This document shows positions 1 to 7,571 of a DNA stretch of 33,872 nt, piece by piece; the stretch's first letter is position 1; every line of letters begins with the position of its first letter. A program made the position numbers and the translations under genes. Source of the DNA: Lachnospiraceae bacterium (GTDB lineage: Bacteria > Bacillota > Clostridia > Lachnospirales > Lachnospiraceae). The notes below the pieces were generated by a model, which did not search any database, was not told the DNA's origin, and was given only the letters and a program-made list of their open reading frames with translations. The DNA lies in assembly GCA_017462755.1 (NCBI GenBank), contig JAFTQM010000099.1, forward strand, positions 1 to 33,872. Direction: 5' to 3'.

Positions 1-148
1 CGATTCCGTAATAGTTCAGCCACCCTCTTGCATACACCTTGATTTTCTCAAGGCTCGGTTTGATACTCTGTACAGACCTACGGGAAGATAGTTCTTTCAG
101 CTTCGACTTGAACTTCTTCCATGACTTCGGATGAACGCGGAACCGGGC
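1..148 (-). pseudogene. 3' fragment of group II intron reverse transcriptase/maturase
   Basis: This open frame on the minus strand has no start codon and is cut by the left edge. It encodes about 49 residues, including RFRVHPKS, KELSSRRSVQSIKPSLEKI and YARGWLNYYGI. These match the C-terminal maturase region of bacterial group II intron proteins as I know them. The fingers, palm and YADD motif are missing because the intron 5' end is fused directly upstream. The fragment cannot encode a working enzyme. Confidence 0.72.
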
Positions 149-194
149 GGATTCGGGACTTGCACCCGTTGGAAACGTGCGCCGCTAGGCGCAC
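1..194 (-). mobile_element. Group IIC intron remnant, internally deleted (runs off left edge)
   Basis: On the minus strand this starts at 194 with GTGCGCCTAGCGGCGCAC, a perfect 7-bp hairpin that begins with the group II consensus GTGCG. It is followed by GGGTGCAAGTCCCGAA, which resembles the first part of domain I of group IIC introns. Within about 55 nt the sequence passes directly into a reading frame (about 148 down to 1) encoding the end of an intron reverse transcriptase/maturase. That frame contains RVHPKSWKKFKSKLKEL and ends with YARGWLNYYGI, the typical RGWxNYxxI of the GIIM maturase domain. Most of domain I and the catalytic reverse-transcriptase part are absent, so this is a deleted, inactive copy. 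It sits 2 nt after a terminator T-run, which is the usual target of group IIC introns. The 3' end (domains V and VI) lies outside the window. Confidence 0.75.
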
Positions 195-196
195 AT

Positions 197-230
197 AAAA
201 AAGAAAGCTTGCTTTTTTCGCAAACTTTCT
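197..230 (-). terminator. Rho-independent terminator of the PspC operon
   Basis: On the minus strand AGAAAGTTTGC pairs with GCAAGCTTTCT (one U-G pair) around a loop of mostly A residues and is followed by TTTTTT. It lies 27 nt after the PspC stop codon. The intron relic begins 2 nt past the T-run. Confidence 0.85.
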
Positions 231-256
231 TCTCAGTTTTACAAATCGAATACTTT

Positions 257-439
257 TTAGTCCGGAATCACAATCGCGCAAATAATATATGCAAGGATAC
301 CCGAACCACCCAGACAGCAGAATAAAATCCAAAACAGACGTACCACGGTCGGGTCAAGGTTGAAATATTCTCCGATACCTCCACACACTCCGCAAATCTT
401 CCGGTCGATTGCCGACTTATAAAGCTTCTTTCCTTCCAT
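257..439 (-). CDS. PspC domain membrane protein
   Basis: This 60-residue protein consists of a single PspC domain. It begins KKLYKSAIDRKICGVCGGIGEYFNLDPTVVRLFW, the classic PspC signature, followed by a hydrophobic segment at about 36-57 ending CAIVIPD. PspC proteins sit in the cytoplasmic membrane and take part in envelope stress responses; its exact role here is unknown. The start is ATG with AAAGGAGA upstream. It is the last gene of an operon, 28 nt after the DUF4097 gene, and is followed by a terminator. The link with DUF1700 and DUF4097 genes is common in Firmicutes and supports an envelope or adhesion-related job. Confidence 0.9.
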   Translation of the reverse strand: MEGKKLYKSAIDRKICGVCGGIGEYFNLDPTVVRLFWILFCCLGGSGILAYIICAIVIPD

Positions 440-467
440 AATAAAATCTCCTTTCCTTTATAATATG

Positions 468-1280
468 TTATTTCTCAAATTCTACTTCCATGCGACCTGC
501 TTTTACCTGCAGCTCCAATGTCTTACTGTTGATTTTGCTCTCATTCTCCTTTAACGAAACACCGGAATGATGCTCCTCACCTATAACCATATTGCCCATG
601 CCGCATTCCGCCTGAATCTCATAATTCTCCTTTGCATCCTCAAGCGCAAGCTCCAATGCTCCGAGCGCAACCTCTCCAAAAAACATCGATTCAAAATCAC
701 CCTCTGCAACGATCCTTCCGACATTGCATTCCAGTGAGGCGGCTAAAACCTCTACCTGCTCCAGTCTTATCTCTCCGAAACTTACCAGCGCAGTCAGCAT
801 ATTCGCTTCGATACCATTCATCTTTACCTGACCGGCATCCAACAGCACCTGTATACTTCCTTCGTAGCCCTCCGGTACTCCGATATAATAAACCGGCATA
901 TCCTCCGTCAAGGTTCCTTCAATTAGTTCCGGATACAGCATCTCTTTTCCGCCGATATATATGGCTTTTTCCTCCGGCTCTGCCGTAATACTGAATTCTC
1001 CGGCACTTTCCTTTATGTGAAGCTGCTTTTCCTTCACATTCTTCATACCATACTGCACGGTTTCCTCGTCCGTCTGTTCCATAATAACATATCCATACGG
1101 AACGGAGATACTGATACGCTCAACATCCTCCAACGTGCTTTCCGTAAAGCTGCCGTGATACTCCGGCGTTGCTTTGAAGATACTGGTATCGATTCTATTT
1201 TTTCCTACAACAATCAAGGCACAGCCAATTCCGAACAATATCAATGCAATTCCTGTTAAAACCTTAGTAAACCTTTTCAT
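468..1280 (-). CDS. DUF4097-type membrane-anchored protein
   Basis: A 270-residue protein. The chosen start is the ATG giving MKRFTKVL, preceded by AAAGGGGG. An upstream in-frame start at 1319 lacks a ribosome site and would add 13 residues. Residues about 5-27 form one transmembrane segment or signal anchor. The rest is a repetitive beta-rich region (IRLEQVEVLAASLECNVGRI, ELQVKAGRMEVEFEK) typical of DUF4097 adhesin-like beta-helix proteins. It likely faces the outside of the membrane. The start lies 17 nt inside the end of the DUF1700 gene, suggesting translational coupling. Family assignment is from overall pattern; the function is not known. Confidence 0.75.
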   Translation of the reverse strand: MKRFTKVLTGIALILFGIGCALIVVGKNRIDTSIFKATPEYHGSFTESTLEDVERISISVPYGYVIMEQTDEETVQYGMKNVKEKQLHIKESAGEFSITAEPEEKAIYIGGKEMLYPELIEGTLTEDMPVYYIGVPEGYEGSIQVLLDAGQVKMNGIEANMLTALVSFGEIRLEQVEVLAASLECNVGRIVAEGDFESMFFGEVALGALELALEDAKENYEIQAECGMGNMVIGEEHHSGVSLKENESKINSKTLELQVKAGRMEVEFEK

Positions 1281-2058
1281 GACCTGCCCCCTTTCTTCCC
1301 AGCAGAGCACGAATGACATTTACAAATCCGCGAACTACGGCCGGTATTGCCCGAAAGCCACAGTTAAGTGATATCGACAGGAACAAAAGCCCCAATGCGA
1401 GCAGCACCAGTCCGATACCGAGCAGCAGGATGCCCAGGCCCGCTTGAAGTCCGATATGCAATATCGCGACACCGCCTGCCACTACTCCTGCCGCAATCAA
1501 TGTCACGCCTGCCGCTCCCAGACCCAAAAACAAACCGCCTGCTACTGCCACGATTGCAAAAAGAACCGGCAAAACGATTGGAAAGCCTACCGTGCAAAGC
1601 AAAATCACAATAAGCACTATCTTAAGTGCGTCATTAGAAATCCCACCTGCACCTCCATTGCCTCCCGGCTGTCCGCCGTAACCACCGGCTCCGCCATACT
1701 GCTCATTCGGATTCGTACGGTATGTATCCTCATGCATCGTACCACCGTAAGTATAAGCGTCCGCCTCATCATATTGCTCATACATTTCTTCCTCGTAAGC
1801 CCGACGTTCTGCATCCGCAAAGCCAGTCGCATACTCAGCGCTTTCTTTGTACTCCTGTGAGCCACCTGCCCGATAAGAAGCCCGAACCTCGGCTGCCACC
1901 CGCTCCGGACTGCCAAGCTCCTGCAAAATAGTCTCCACTCTGGCTTCTCCGGCTTCTGCAAAATAATCCTCATAATACCAGATGGTCCTCATACGTTCCT
2001 CATCCGGCAAATCAGTCAACAGGCTATCCAGCCTGTCTAAAAAATCATACTTTGTCAT
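1264..2058 (-). CDS. DUF1700 (HAAS domain) membrane protein
   Basis: A 264-residue protein. The start is the ATG of MTKYDFLDRLDSLL with GAGGAG just upstream; a TTG at 2085 is a weaker option. Residues 1-70 form the helical DUF1700/HAAS domain (LLTDLPDEERMRTIWYYEDYF, ELGSPERVAAEVRASY). A low-complexity linker rich in Glu, Tyr and Gly follows (about 75-140, with GGAGGYGGQPGGNGGAGG). The C-terminal half holds at least three hydrophobic segments. In many Firmicutes such proteins pair with a PadR repressor that binds the HAAS domain, but no PadR gene is adjacent here. It is the first gene of the operon with DUF4097 and PspC and has its own promoter. Confidence 0.85.
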   Translation of the reverse strand: MTKYDFLDRLDSLLTDLPDEERMRTIWYYEDYFAEAGEARVETILQELGSPERVAAEVRASYRAGGSQEYKESAEYATGFADAERRAYEEEMYEQYDEADAYTYGGTMHEDTYRTNPNEQYGGAGGYGGQPGGNGGAGGISNDALKIVLIVILLCTVGFPIVLPVLFAIVAVAGGLFLGLGAAGVTLIAAGVVAGGVAILHIGLQAGLGILLLGIGLVLLALGLLFLSISLNCGFRAIPAVVRGFVNVIRALLGRKGAGHEKVY

Positions 2059-2110
2059 AATCTCCTCGATTCCACCCTGTTTCAAAGTTCTCTTTTGTTC
2101 TTATGCTTTT

Positions 2111-2140
2111 ACTATACATCATTTTGCATTTCATAGTCAA
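2111..2140 (-). promoter_or_regulatory. Promoter of DUF1700-DUF4097-PspC operon
   Basis: On the minus strand TTGACT (2140-2135) and TATAGT (2116-2111) are separated by 18 nt. This is a good sigma-A type match about 53 nt upstream of the DUF1700 start codon. Confidence 0.65.
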
Positions 2141-2272
2141 TCATTCTAATGGTTTTCTAAGAAAGGTCTAAGATTTCCTCATTTTTGAGTAAATAGGACT
2201 TTCGAGCGTGTCGTGTGGAATCTACGCTTGCATTTTACTTTCAAAAAATAAGGAAAGTCAAATAATATTGTA

Positions 2273-2301
2273 TTGAAATTCTGCGGATTTCAAGATACAA
2301 T
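2273..2301 (+). promoter_or_regulatory. Promoter of cyclophilin gene, with overlapping inverted repeat
   Basis: TTGAAA (2273-2278) and TACAAT (2296-2301) are 17 nt apart. The -35 and spacer form an inverted repeat, TTGAAAT and ATTTCAA (2273-2279 and 2287-2293) around 7 nt. This could be a repressor site or chance. Confidence 0.6.
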
Positions 2302-2324
2302 AGGAAAAGCATTGAATTATAATT

Positions 2325-2339
2325 TGCCGCCCGGCGGCA
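2325..2339 (+). other. GC-rich hairpin in the cyclophilin leader
   Basis: TGCCGC-CCG-GCGGCA forms a perfect 6-bp hairpin that ends 6 nt before the GGAGG ribosome site. There is no T-run, so it is not a terminator. It may stabilise the 5' end or tune translation. Confidence 0.5.
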
Positions 2340-2355
2340 GAATATGGAGGAATTT

Positions 2356-2880
2356 ATGGCTGAGAAAAATCCTATTGTTACAATCACAATGGAAAATGGA
2401 GATGTGATGAAGGCAGAACTGTATCCGGAGATTGCGCCAAATACGGTTAATAACTTTATCTCTCTGATTAACAAGAAATTTTACGATGGTGTTATTTTCC
2501 ATCGCGTTATTGAAGGCTTTATGCTGCAGGGCGGCGATCCGGAGGGCTCCGGTATGGGCGGTCCGGATTACTCCATCAAGGGTGAATTCGCACAGAACGG
2601 CTTTGCAAATGATTTGAAGCACACCAGAGGTGTTCTTTCCATGGCACGCTCTATGCATCCGGATTCTGCAGGAAGTCAGTTCTTCATCATGCATAAGCCG
2701 GCTCCGCACTTGGACGGTGCGTATGCTGCTTTTGGTAAAGTGATTGAGGGTGACGCTGTTATCGACAAGATTGCAGGCGTACCAACGGACTGGAACGACC
2801 GTCCAATGGAAACCCAGCGTATGGTTAGCGTTACCGTAGATACCTTCGGTGTAACCTATCCGGAACCTGAGACCCTGTAA
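2356..2880 (+). CDS. Cyclophilin-type peptidyl-prolyl cis-trans isomerase
   Basis: A 174-residue cytoplasmic protein that catalyses cis-trans isomerisation of X-Pro bonds and assists protein folding. The cyclophilin core is clear: FHRVIEGFMLQGGDP (catalytic Arg in FHR), then GVLSMARS, SAGSQFFIMH and LDGAYAAFGKVIEG. No signal peptide is present, so it acts in the cytoplasm. The start is MAEKNPIV because GGAGG lies 5 nt upstream; the in-frame ATG at 2344 is part of that ribosome-site sequence and has no site of its own. It is a single-gene unit with its own promoter and a shared terminator downstream. Confidence 0.95.
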   Translation: MAEKNPIVTITMENGDVMKAELYPEIAPNTVNNFISLINKKFYDGVIFHRVIEGFMLQGGDPEGSGMGGPDYSIKGEFAQNGFANDLKHTRGVLSMARSMHPDSAGSQFFIMHKPAPHLDGAYAAFGKVIEGDAVIDKIAGVPTDWNDRPMETQRMVSVTVDTFGVTYPEPETL

Positions 2881-2905
2881 TCCCACGCATTTTCTCTAAT
2901 CGTAA

Positions 2906-2953
2906 AAGGAAAACGGAGCAAGCTTCTTGCGTTTAAAAGCCTGCTCCGTTTTT
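2906..2953. terminator. Bidirectional terminator between cyclophilin and ABC permease
   Basis: AACGGAGCA (2912-2920) pairs with TGCTCCGTT (2942-2950) around a 21-nt loop. TTTTT follows on the plus strand and TTTTCCTTTT on the minus strand. It serves convergent genes. Confidence 0.8.
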
Positions 2954-2979
2954 ACATTTCAAATATTCTTCACTATTTT

Positions 2980-4335
2980 TTACTTCTCAGCCTTCACTTC
3001 CGACTGAATTCTCTTGGCCGTAATGATACCCCAAATCGTCTTTGGACTCAGCTTCTGACCATTGTATAAGATTAAGCCCTCATACAGTCTGCCTGCCACA
3101 ATGATTACCAGCAAGGAAAATACCAGCAATATTACAAGCGAGATTACTGCTTCCAAAATCGAGGTCGTACCGGTCAATACCTCTACCGGCACACTGAACG
3201 GGCTGGTAAACGGAACATAACGACAAATATCCATCACCTTTTCGCTTCCTGCCAAAGTTCCGAAATAGGTTGCAAAGAATGCAATAATAATCGGGAACTG
3301 GAAGATTCCCTGCGTCTGTGCGATATCCTCCGGCTTTGCCACAAAGCTGCCTGCCAGACCTGCCATCACACAATATACCAGGAAACCTACCACAAAAATA
3401 ACCAGTGCCAGAATGATTGCTGCCGGCGAGAATGCCGACGCTCCCAAATTCTCATGGAAGAAATCAAGAATCGTTCCAATCACACTCTGATACTCCGGAT
3501 ACATCGAAGCAGCAATCGCATTACCCGCAAATAAACCTACAAAAATCGATGCGACCCAAATCATAAACTGCAAGATTCCCGCCGTTGCTACAGCCAATAC
3601 CTTACCTGCAATCAGCGCATACGGCTTTACCGTAGTCAAAAGCATCTCTGCTAATTTAGAGGTCTTTTCTGCCGATACCTCACGTCCAATCTCCTGACCA
3701 TAGAGGATGAGCATCATGTACAGCACCAGACCGAATACCATCGGTGCCAGCATCTTAATCAACATAATAGCGATATTCTGTTCCTCACCGATTTTCACAT
3801 AATCTGCCATCGTCGGTGTCATAACACCAAGCAGCTGCTCCTCGGTCAAGCCCGCAATCACATACTTATTGGTCTCAAAGCAAGTTACCATAGCCTCAAG
3901 CAGACTCTCTGCCTCCGACTCCGAAATCGATGCATTCTTTGGCAGCACTGCCTCAAGCAAATAGCCTTCGCCTTTGGTCAGCTTTACAATCACGCACGGA
4001 ACCTCTTCGAGTCCTGCATATGCTTCCAACGCAGCTTCCATACTATCTACATTCTGAAACTTGGTTTCGGAATACTCCGTCATTCCAAGCTGTGTAAACC
4101 ACATTCCATAGTCCACCGGCAATCCGCTTTCATCCACCAGATATACCTGCTGAATTGCAGATTTCTCCACCTCTTCACTCTCCGGCTTTCCTGTTAATAC
4201 GATAATCAGCGCAACCAGTGCAACCAGCAATATCGACATAATCGCCGTAACTGCGCGATATCCACCTTTTTTTACCGACTGACGGAAGGTAAACGAATAT
4301 ACGTCCGTCCAGCCGCTGAATCTACTTTTCTTCAA
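2980..4335 (-). CDS. ABC-2 type transporter permease (NatB-like), second copy
   Basis: A 451-residue integral membrane protein. There is one N-terminal transmembrane segment (about 27-48), a long extracytoplasmic region (about 50-190), then five or more hydrophobic segments in the C-terminal half. This is the layout of NatB-like ABC-2 permeases. The start codon is TTG, with AGGCGGG upstream at good spacing. It begins KKSRFSGWTDVYSFTFRQSVKKG, closely parallel to the neighbouring permease (KRSKIAGWKDVYSFTLTQTLKS), so the two arose by duplication. It is the third gene of the ATPase-permease-permease operon, 28 nt after the other permease. Together they probably form an export pump; the substrate cannot be told. 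Confidence 0.88.
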   Translation of the reverse strand: MKKSRFSGWTDVYSFTFRQSVKKGGYRAVTAIMSILLVALVALIIVLTGKPESEEVEKSAIQQVYLVDESGLPVDYGMWFTQLGMTEYSETKFQNVDSMEAALEAYAGLEEVPCVIVKLTKGEGYLLEAVLPKNASISESEAESLLEAMVTCFETNKYVIAGLTEEQLLGVMTPTMADYVKIGEEQNIAIMLIKMLAPMVFGLVLYMMLILYGQEIGREVSAEKTSKLAEMLLTTVKPYALIAGKVLAVATAGILQFMIWVASIFVGLFAGNAIAASMYPEYQSVIGTILDFFHENLGASAFSPAAIILALVIFVVGFLVYCVMAGLAGSFVAKPEDIAQTQGIFQFPIIIAFFATYFGTLAGSEKVMDICRYVPFTSPFSVPVEVLTGTTSILEAVISLVILLVFSLLVIIVAGRLYEGLILYNGQKLSPKTIWGIITAKRIQSEVKAEK

Positions 4336-4363
4336 AACAATCCCGCCTTTCTGACTCTTCCGT

Positions 4364-5707
4364 CTACTTTTTGCTCATCTGAATTAACTGCTTGATACCA
4401 ACCTTGTTGCCATTGTGTACAATCAATGCCTCATATACACGAGACACAAAAGCAAACAGTGCCAAAATCAATACAATCATGATTACAATCGACACGGCAA
4501 TCATCCAAGCCTGTGCTTCTCCAATCAGAATAGCACCCGGAAGAACGAATGGCGAAGACAACGGGAATAACAATACAAAGGTCGTAAAAGCGTTAGAGCC
4601 GCCTGCAAGCAGCGTTGCAGCCGAACCGATACCCATATAGGCACCAATCATAACTGCTACGGTAAATAACATCATACCCTCGCCTGCTTCTTCCAATTTA
4701 CTTACCGTTGCACCTGCCAAACCTGCCAATGTAGCATAGAACACCAGTCCCAATGCAATCATCAGAAGACAAAGCAGCACATTACCAACGGTCAAATTGT
4801 TCAAAAGATCTGCGGTCAGATACTGCTTTAATACACTTTCTCCACCGGACATATTGGTCGAAATGATATTCGATACCACCAGCATGATAAGCATACCGCC
4901 AATCTGCGCCAGCACTACGCAAAGCATTGCCAGCACCTTACCTACAATAATCGCCATCGGACGAATCGAGGTCAACAGATATTCTACTACCTTCGAGGAC
5001 TTCTCGGTTACAATCGAGGTTGCAATCTGCGAGCCTGCCATCGTACAAATCATCATGATGATAAAAATCAATGCATACAGAATCCAGTATTCGCTATCTG
5101 AAATCGAATCATCAATCTCTACGATAACCTCACCGCTCAGTTCTACGCGGCTTACTGCGGTCGCTACCGTCGCTTCAATCAGCGCCTTCTGCTCCTCTGT
5201 CAGATTCAAGGCATTCTTTTTCTGTTCTTCAAACTCTGCGGTAAAGATTGCTCCGAAATTATTGATTTCACCAGACTTCACCTTACCGTTTCCCGAACGT
5301 TCAAACAACACACGATAAATGCCCGTCTCGTCATACTGCACCGAAACAATGATTTCTTCCGGACACTTCTCATCAATCTCTGCTACCAGTGTTTCATATG
5401 CTTCGGAACCATACTCTGCAAAATCCTTTTCCACCAGCTCTGCATTCCAGCCGGCATCCTTCAATGCCTGCTGCATTGCGGCTTCATCTACAATTCCAAG
5501 CCCGTCATATACATATGCCTTTGTAATGGTATATTTCGCTTCTTCCTTTACACTGCCGGTAATCAGATTCATCAACGGCATGGACACCAGCCCCAGTACA
5601 ATCAGAATCACAAAGGATACGATAAAGGCGCGGCTTTTTAAGGTCTGTGTCAGCGTAAAGCTATAGACATCCTTCCAACCGGCTATCTTACTCCTCTTCA
5701 TTTGCAT
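4364..5707 (-). CDS. ABC-2 type transporter permease (NatB-like), first copy
   Basis: A 447-residue integral membrane protein with the same architecture as its downstream paralogue: N-terminal membrane segment (about 29-50), extracytoplasmic domain to about residue 200, then a bundle of membrane segments from about 205 onwards. The start lies inside the last codons of the ATPase gene (overlap of 20 nt). Two ATGs six bases apart are possible (MQMKRSK or MKRSK), both served by AAGGTGGG. Overlap with the ATPase indicates coupled translation and one complex. It is similar in type to NatB of the NatAB sodium exporter; the true substrate is unknown. Confidence 0.88.
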   Translation of the reverse strand: MQMKRSKIAGWKDVYSFTLTQTLKSRAFIVSFVILIVLGLVSMPLMNLITGSVKEEAKYTITKAYVYDGLGIVDEAAMQQALKDAGWNAELVEKDFAEYGSEAYETLVAEIDEKCPEEIIVSVQYDETGIYRVLFERSGNGKVKSGEINNFGAIFTAEFEEQKKNALNLTEEQKALIEATVATAVSRVELSGEVIVEIDDSISDSEYWILYALIFIIMMICTMAGSQIATSIVTEKSSKVVEYLLTSIRPMAIIVGKVLAMLCVVLAQIGGMLIMLVVSNIISTNMSGGESVLKQYLTADLLNNLTVGNVLLCLLMIALGLVFYATLAGLAGATVSKLEEAGEGMMLFTVAVMIGAYMGIGSAATLLAGGSNAFTTFVLLFPLSSPFVLPGAILIGEAQAWMIAVSIVIMIVLILALFAFVSRVYEALIVHNGNKVGIKQLIQMSKK

Positions 5708-6632
5708 TTCCCACCTTTTCTACGAAAATTTCATGCAGCGACGGCTCTCTTAACTCAAACTTGATTACCGTAATCTGATCCTGCATCAGTTTTGCCAAAA
5801 ATTCCATTGCCTGTGCCTCATCACGCACCTTTAAGTGATACTCCTCCGGTGTACGGTTCGCAACCGTAAGACCAAACTGTGCAATGTACTTCTCGATATC
5901 CTGCTCACACTTTACGAACAGATTCACACGGCCATAGCTCTTCTTAATCTCGTTCAGATTTCCCTTTAATACTGCCTTACCGCGATTCAGAATCGTAATG
6001 TCCGAACAGAATTCCTCAATAACCGGCATCTGATGACTGGACATAATTAAGTACTTGTTCTTTGCAATCTCCTCACGGATGATGCCCTTGAACAAATCCG
6101 TATTTACCGGATCAAGACCACTGAGCGGCTCATCTAAAATCAAAAGCTCCGGGTCCGAAATCAGTGCAGCCATCAGCTGAATCTTCTGCTGATTACCCTT
6201 GGAAAGCTGGTCTGCACGATTTGCCTTTGCATTCTTTTTCTTCCCCTTTACTGCCGGTGGGAAGATATATTCCTCTACCTCTAAACGCTTCGCCCAATAC
6301 TTGATGCGCTCCATTGCCTCTGCCTTGCCTACCTTTTTCAGCTTAGCAAAGTACAACAGCTGGTCAAGCAGGGAATACTTTGGATAAAGACCTCTCTCCT
6401 CTGCCAGATAGCCCACATTGGCGCTGACCGGGTCAAGCGGCTGTCCCTTCCATAATACCGAACCGGAATCTCCGGCTAACATACCCAAAATAATACGCAG
6501 CGATGTCGTCTTACCTGCTCCGTTTGTACCAAGCAGCGCATAAACTCCCGGCTCCTTCATCTCGAAGCTCAAGTTATCCACGACTACCTTATCGCCGTAT
6601 TTCTTTACCAAATTACTTACACTAAGTGACAT
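5688..6632 (-). CDS. ABC transporter ATP-binding protein (NatA-like)
   Basis: A 314-residue cytoplasmic ATPase that drives the two permeases encoded downstream. Walker A is GTNGAGKTT at 35-43, the signature is LSKGNQQK at 143-150, Walker B is LLILDEP at 163-169 and the switch histidine is H200 (SSHQ). A C-terminal domain of about 90 residues follows (DUF4162-like), as in NatA-type proteins. Residues about 123-141 hold a Lys/Ala-rich insertion (VKGKKKNAKANRADQ) before the signature that I do not recall from the family. Start is ATG with AGAGGG nearby. It is the first gene of the operon, with a promoter upstream. Confidence 0.92.
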   Translation of the reverse strand: MSLSVSNLVKKYGDKVVVDNLSFEMKEPGVYALLGTNGAGKTTSLRIILGMLAGDSGSVLWKGQPLDPVSANVGYLAEERGLYPKYSLLDQLLYFAKLKKVGKAEAMERIKYWAKRLEVEEYIFPPAVKGKKKNAKANRADQLSKGNQQKIQLMAALISDPELLILDEPLSGLDPVNTDLFKGIIREEIAKNKYLIMSSHQMPVIEEFCSDITILNRGKAVLKGNLNEIKKSYGRVNLFVKCEQDIEKYIAQFGLTVANRTPEEYHLKVRDEAQAMEFLAKLMQDQITVIKFELREPSLHEIFVEKVGNANEEE

Positions 6633-6678
6633 TTCCCTCTACCATCCTTTCGTTTTTTTCATCGAATCACTCCACTTT

Positions 6679-6706
6679 ATTCTAGCACCTTTTCGCAGTA
6701 TTGCAA
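6679..6706 (-). promoter_or_regulatory. Promoter of NatAB-like operon
   Basis: On the minus strand TTGCAA (6706-6701) and TAGAAT (6684-6679) are 16 nt apart, about 46 nt upstream of the ATPase start. Confidence 0.5.
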
Positions 6707-6786
6707 TGTGTTCGACTCATCCTTAATCAATTTCTAATTTTTTCTGTTTTTTTCGTACTCCTTCAAAGCTTCGCTCCTTTGACCGC

Positions 6787-6990
6787 TTATCCGTCGGATT
6801 CCTCCCAAAACAGTTCATCCAGTGTTTTTTCCAATGCCTTGCAGATTGCAATACAAAGGTTTATCGTAGGGTTATAATCTCCTTTCTCGATGGCACTAAT
6901 GGTTTGTCTGGAAACACCCACCAATTCGGCCAACTCCTGCTGGGACAAATCCTTTCCTGCCCTCGCTGCCTTCAGCTTGAGATTTTTCAC
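6787..6990 (-). CDS. Small Cro/CI-type (XRE) transcriptional regulator
   Basis: A 67-residue DNA-binding protein that is almost all helix-turn-helix: AGKDLSQQELAELVGVSRQTISAIEKGDYNPTINLC, followed by ALEKTLDELFW. This is the compact class often paired with a small membrane protein. The start codon is GTG and overlaps the stop of the upstream membrane-protein gene (GTGA), so the two are translationally coupled. It probably regulates its own operon. The target is not visible, but a short inverted repeat lies in the operon promoter. No clear terminator follows; a TCAAAG/CTTTGA hairpin at 6763-6782 has no T-run. Confidence 0.9.
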   Translation of the reverse strand: MKNLKLKAARAGKDLSQQELAELVGVSRQTISAIEKGDYNPTINLCIAICKALEKTLDELFWEESDG

Positions 6991-7535
6991 TCGTCCTCAG
7001 CCTCCTCTTCCTTCCATTTGTGCGCATCCAAACAATGCTTTACAAACAGCTGCAGTAATATCCAGATACTTAAGATGCCACAAATCAGATTGATGCTGCG
7101 GAATGTCAAAACTCCGTTCTCGATAAGCTTACCATCTTCAATGCTACCGATGCCAAGCCCAAAATTCCAAATACAGACAATCGCTATAACAATGCAGACT
7201 CTCTTATAATTCTCATTTAGGGAAATATATCCCTCCTTCCAGATACAGTAGGTAGCATATACTCCGGCTCCGATTGCAATTCCTATAAAACCGGCCGCCA
7301 TGCCATCCGCCAGTCTCCTCTCCAGCACCAGCTCCAAAAATCCATAGAAAAAGCTGTAAAACATCATCGTAAAGAAAGCATACTTATATCCTATCCCCCG
7401 CACCTGCTGCTGACGTTCGTCATACTGCGGGCGGATACCGGTTCCCTTCTTCGTCATAAACAAAGCCACCACCAGAAGCAGGATAATACCAAGCACAATT
7501 CCCGTTATAATCCCTGCCAACATCTCAACATTCAT
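6987..7535 (-). CDS. Multi-pass membrane protein with cytoplasmic DERQ motif
   Basis: A 182-residue membrane protein. It has hydrophobic segments at about 5-27, 50-66, 72-92, 105-122 and 145-165. A short cytoplasmic loop after the first segment carries GIRPQYDERQQQVRGIGYKYAF, a motif I associate with DUF2178-like membrane partners of small XRE regulators. The chosen start ATG has GGAGG 7 nt upstream; an earlier in-frame start at 7580 lies inside the promoter. It is co-transcribed and overlapping with the regulator that follows. It could act as a sensor or anchor for that regulator, but this is inference from pairing only. Confidence 0.75.
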   Translation of the reverse strand: MNVEMLAGIITGIVLGIILLLVVALFMTKKGTGIRPQYDERQQQVRGIGYKYAFFTMMFYSFFYGFLELVLERRLADGMAAGFIGIAIGAGVYATYCIWKEGYISLNENYKRVCIVIAIVCIWNFGLGIGSIEDGKLIENGVLTFRSINLICGILSIWILLQLFVKHCLDAHKWKEEEAEDE

Positions 7536-7571
7536 ATTCTGCCTCCATTCTTTACAATACATTCTAAGAGA

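Noticed and set aside
78-332. 84-codon frame on the minus strand spanning the PspC end, terminator and intron relic
   Set aside because: It reads the PspC coding sequence in a wrong frame and passes through the terminator hairpin; no ribosome site or family match.
2317-2886. 189-codon minus-strand frame over the cyclophilin gene
   Set aside because: Antisense shadow of a clear cyclophilin; it extends across the promoter and terminator regions.
6763-6782. TCAAAG/CTTTGA hairpin after the XRE regulator as a terminator
   Set aside because: Short stem and no T-run on either strand, so it is not supported as a terminator.
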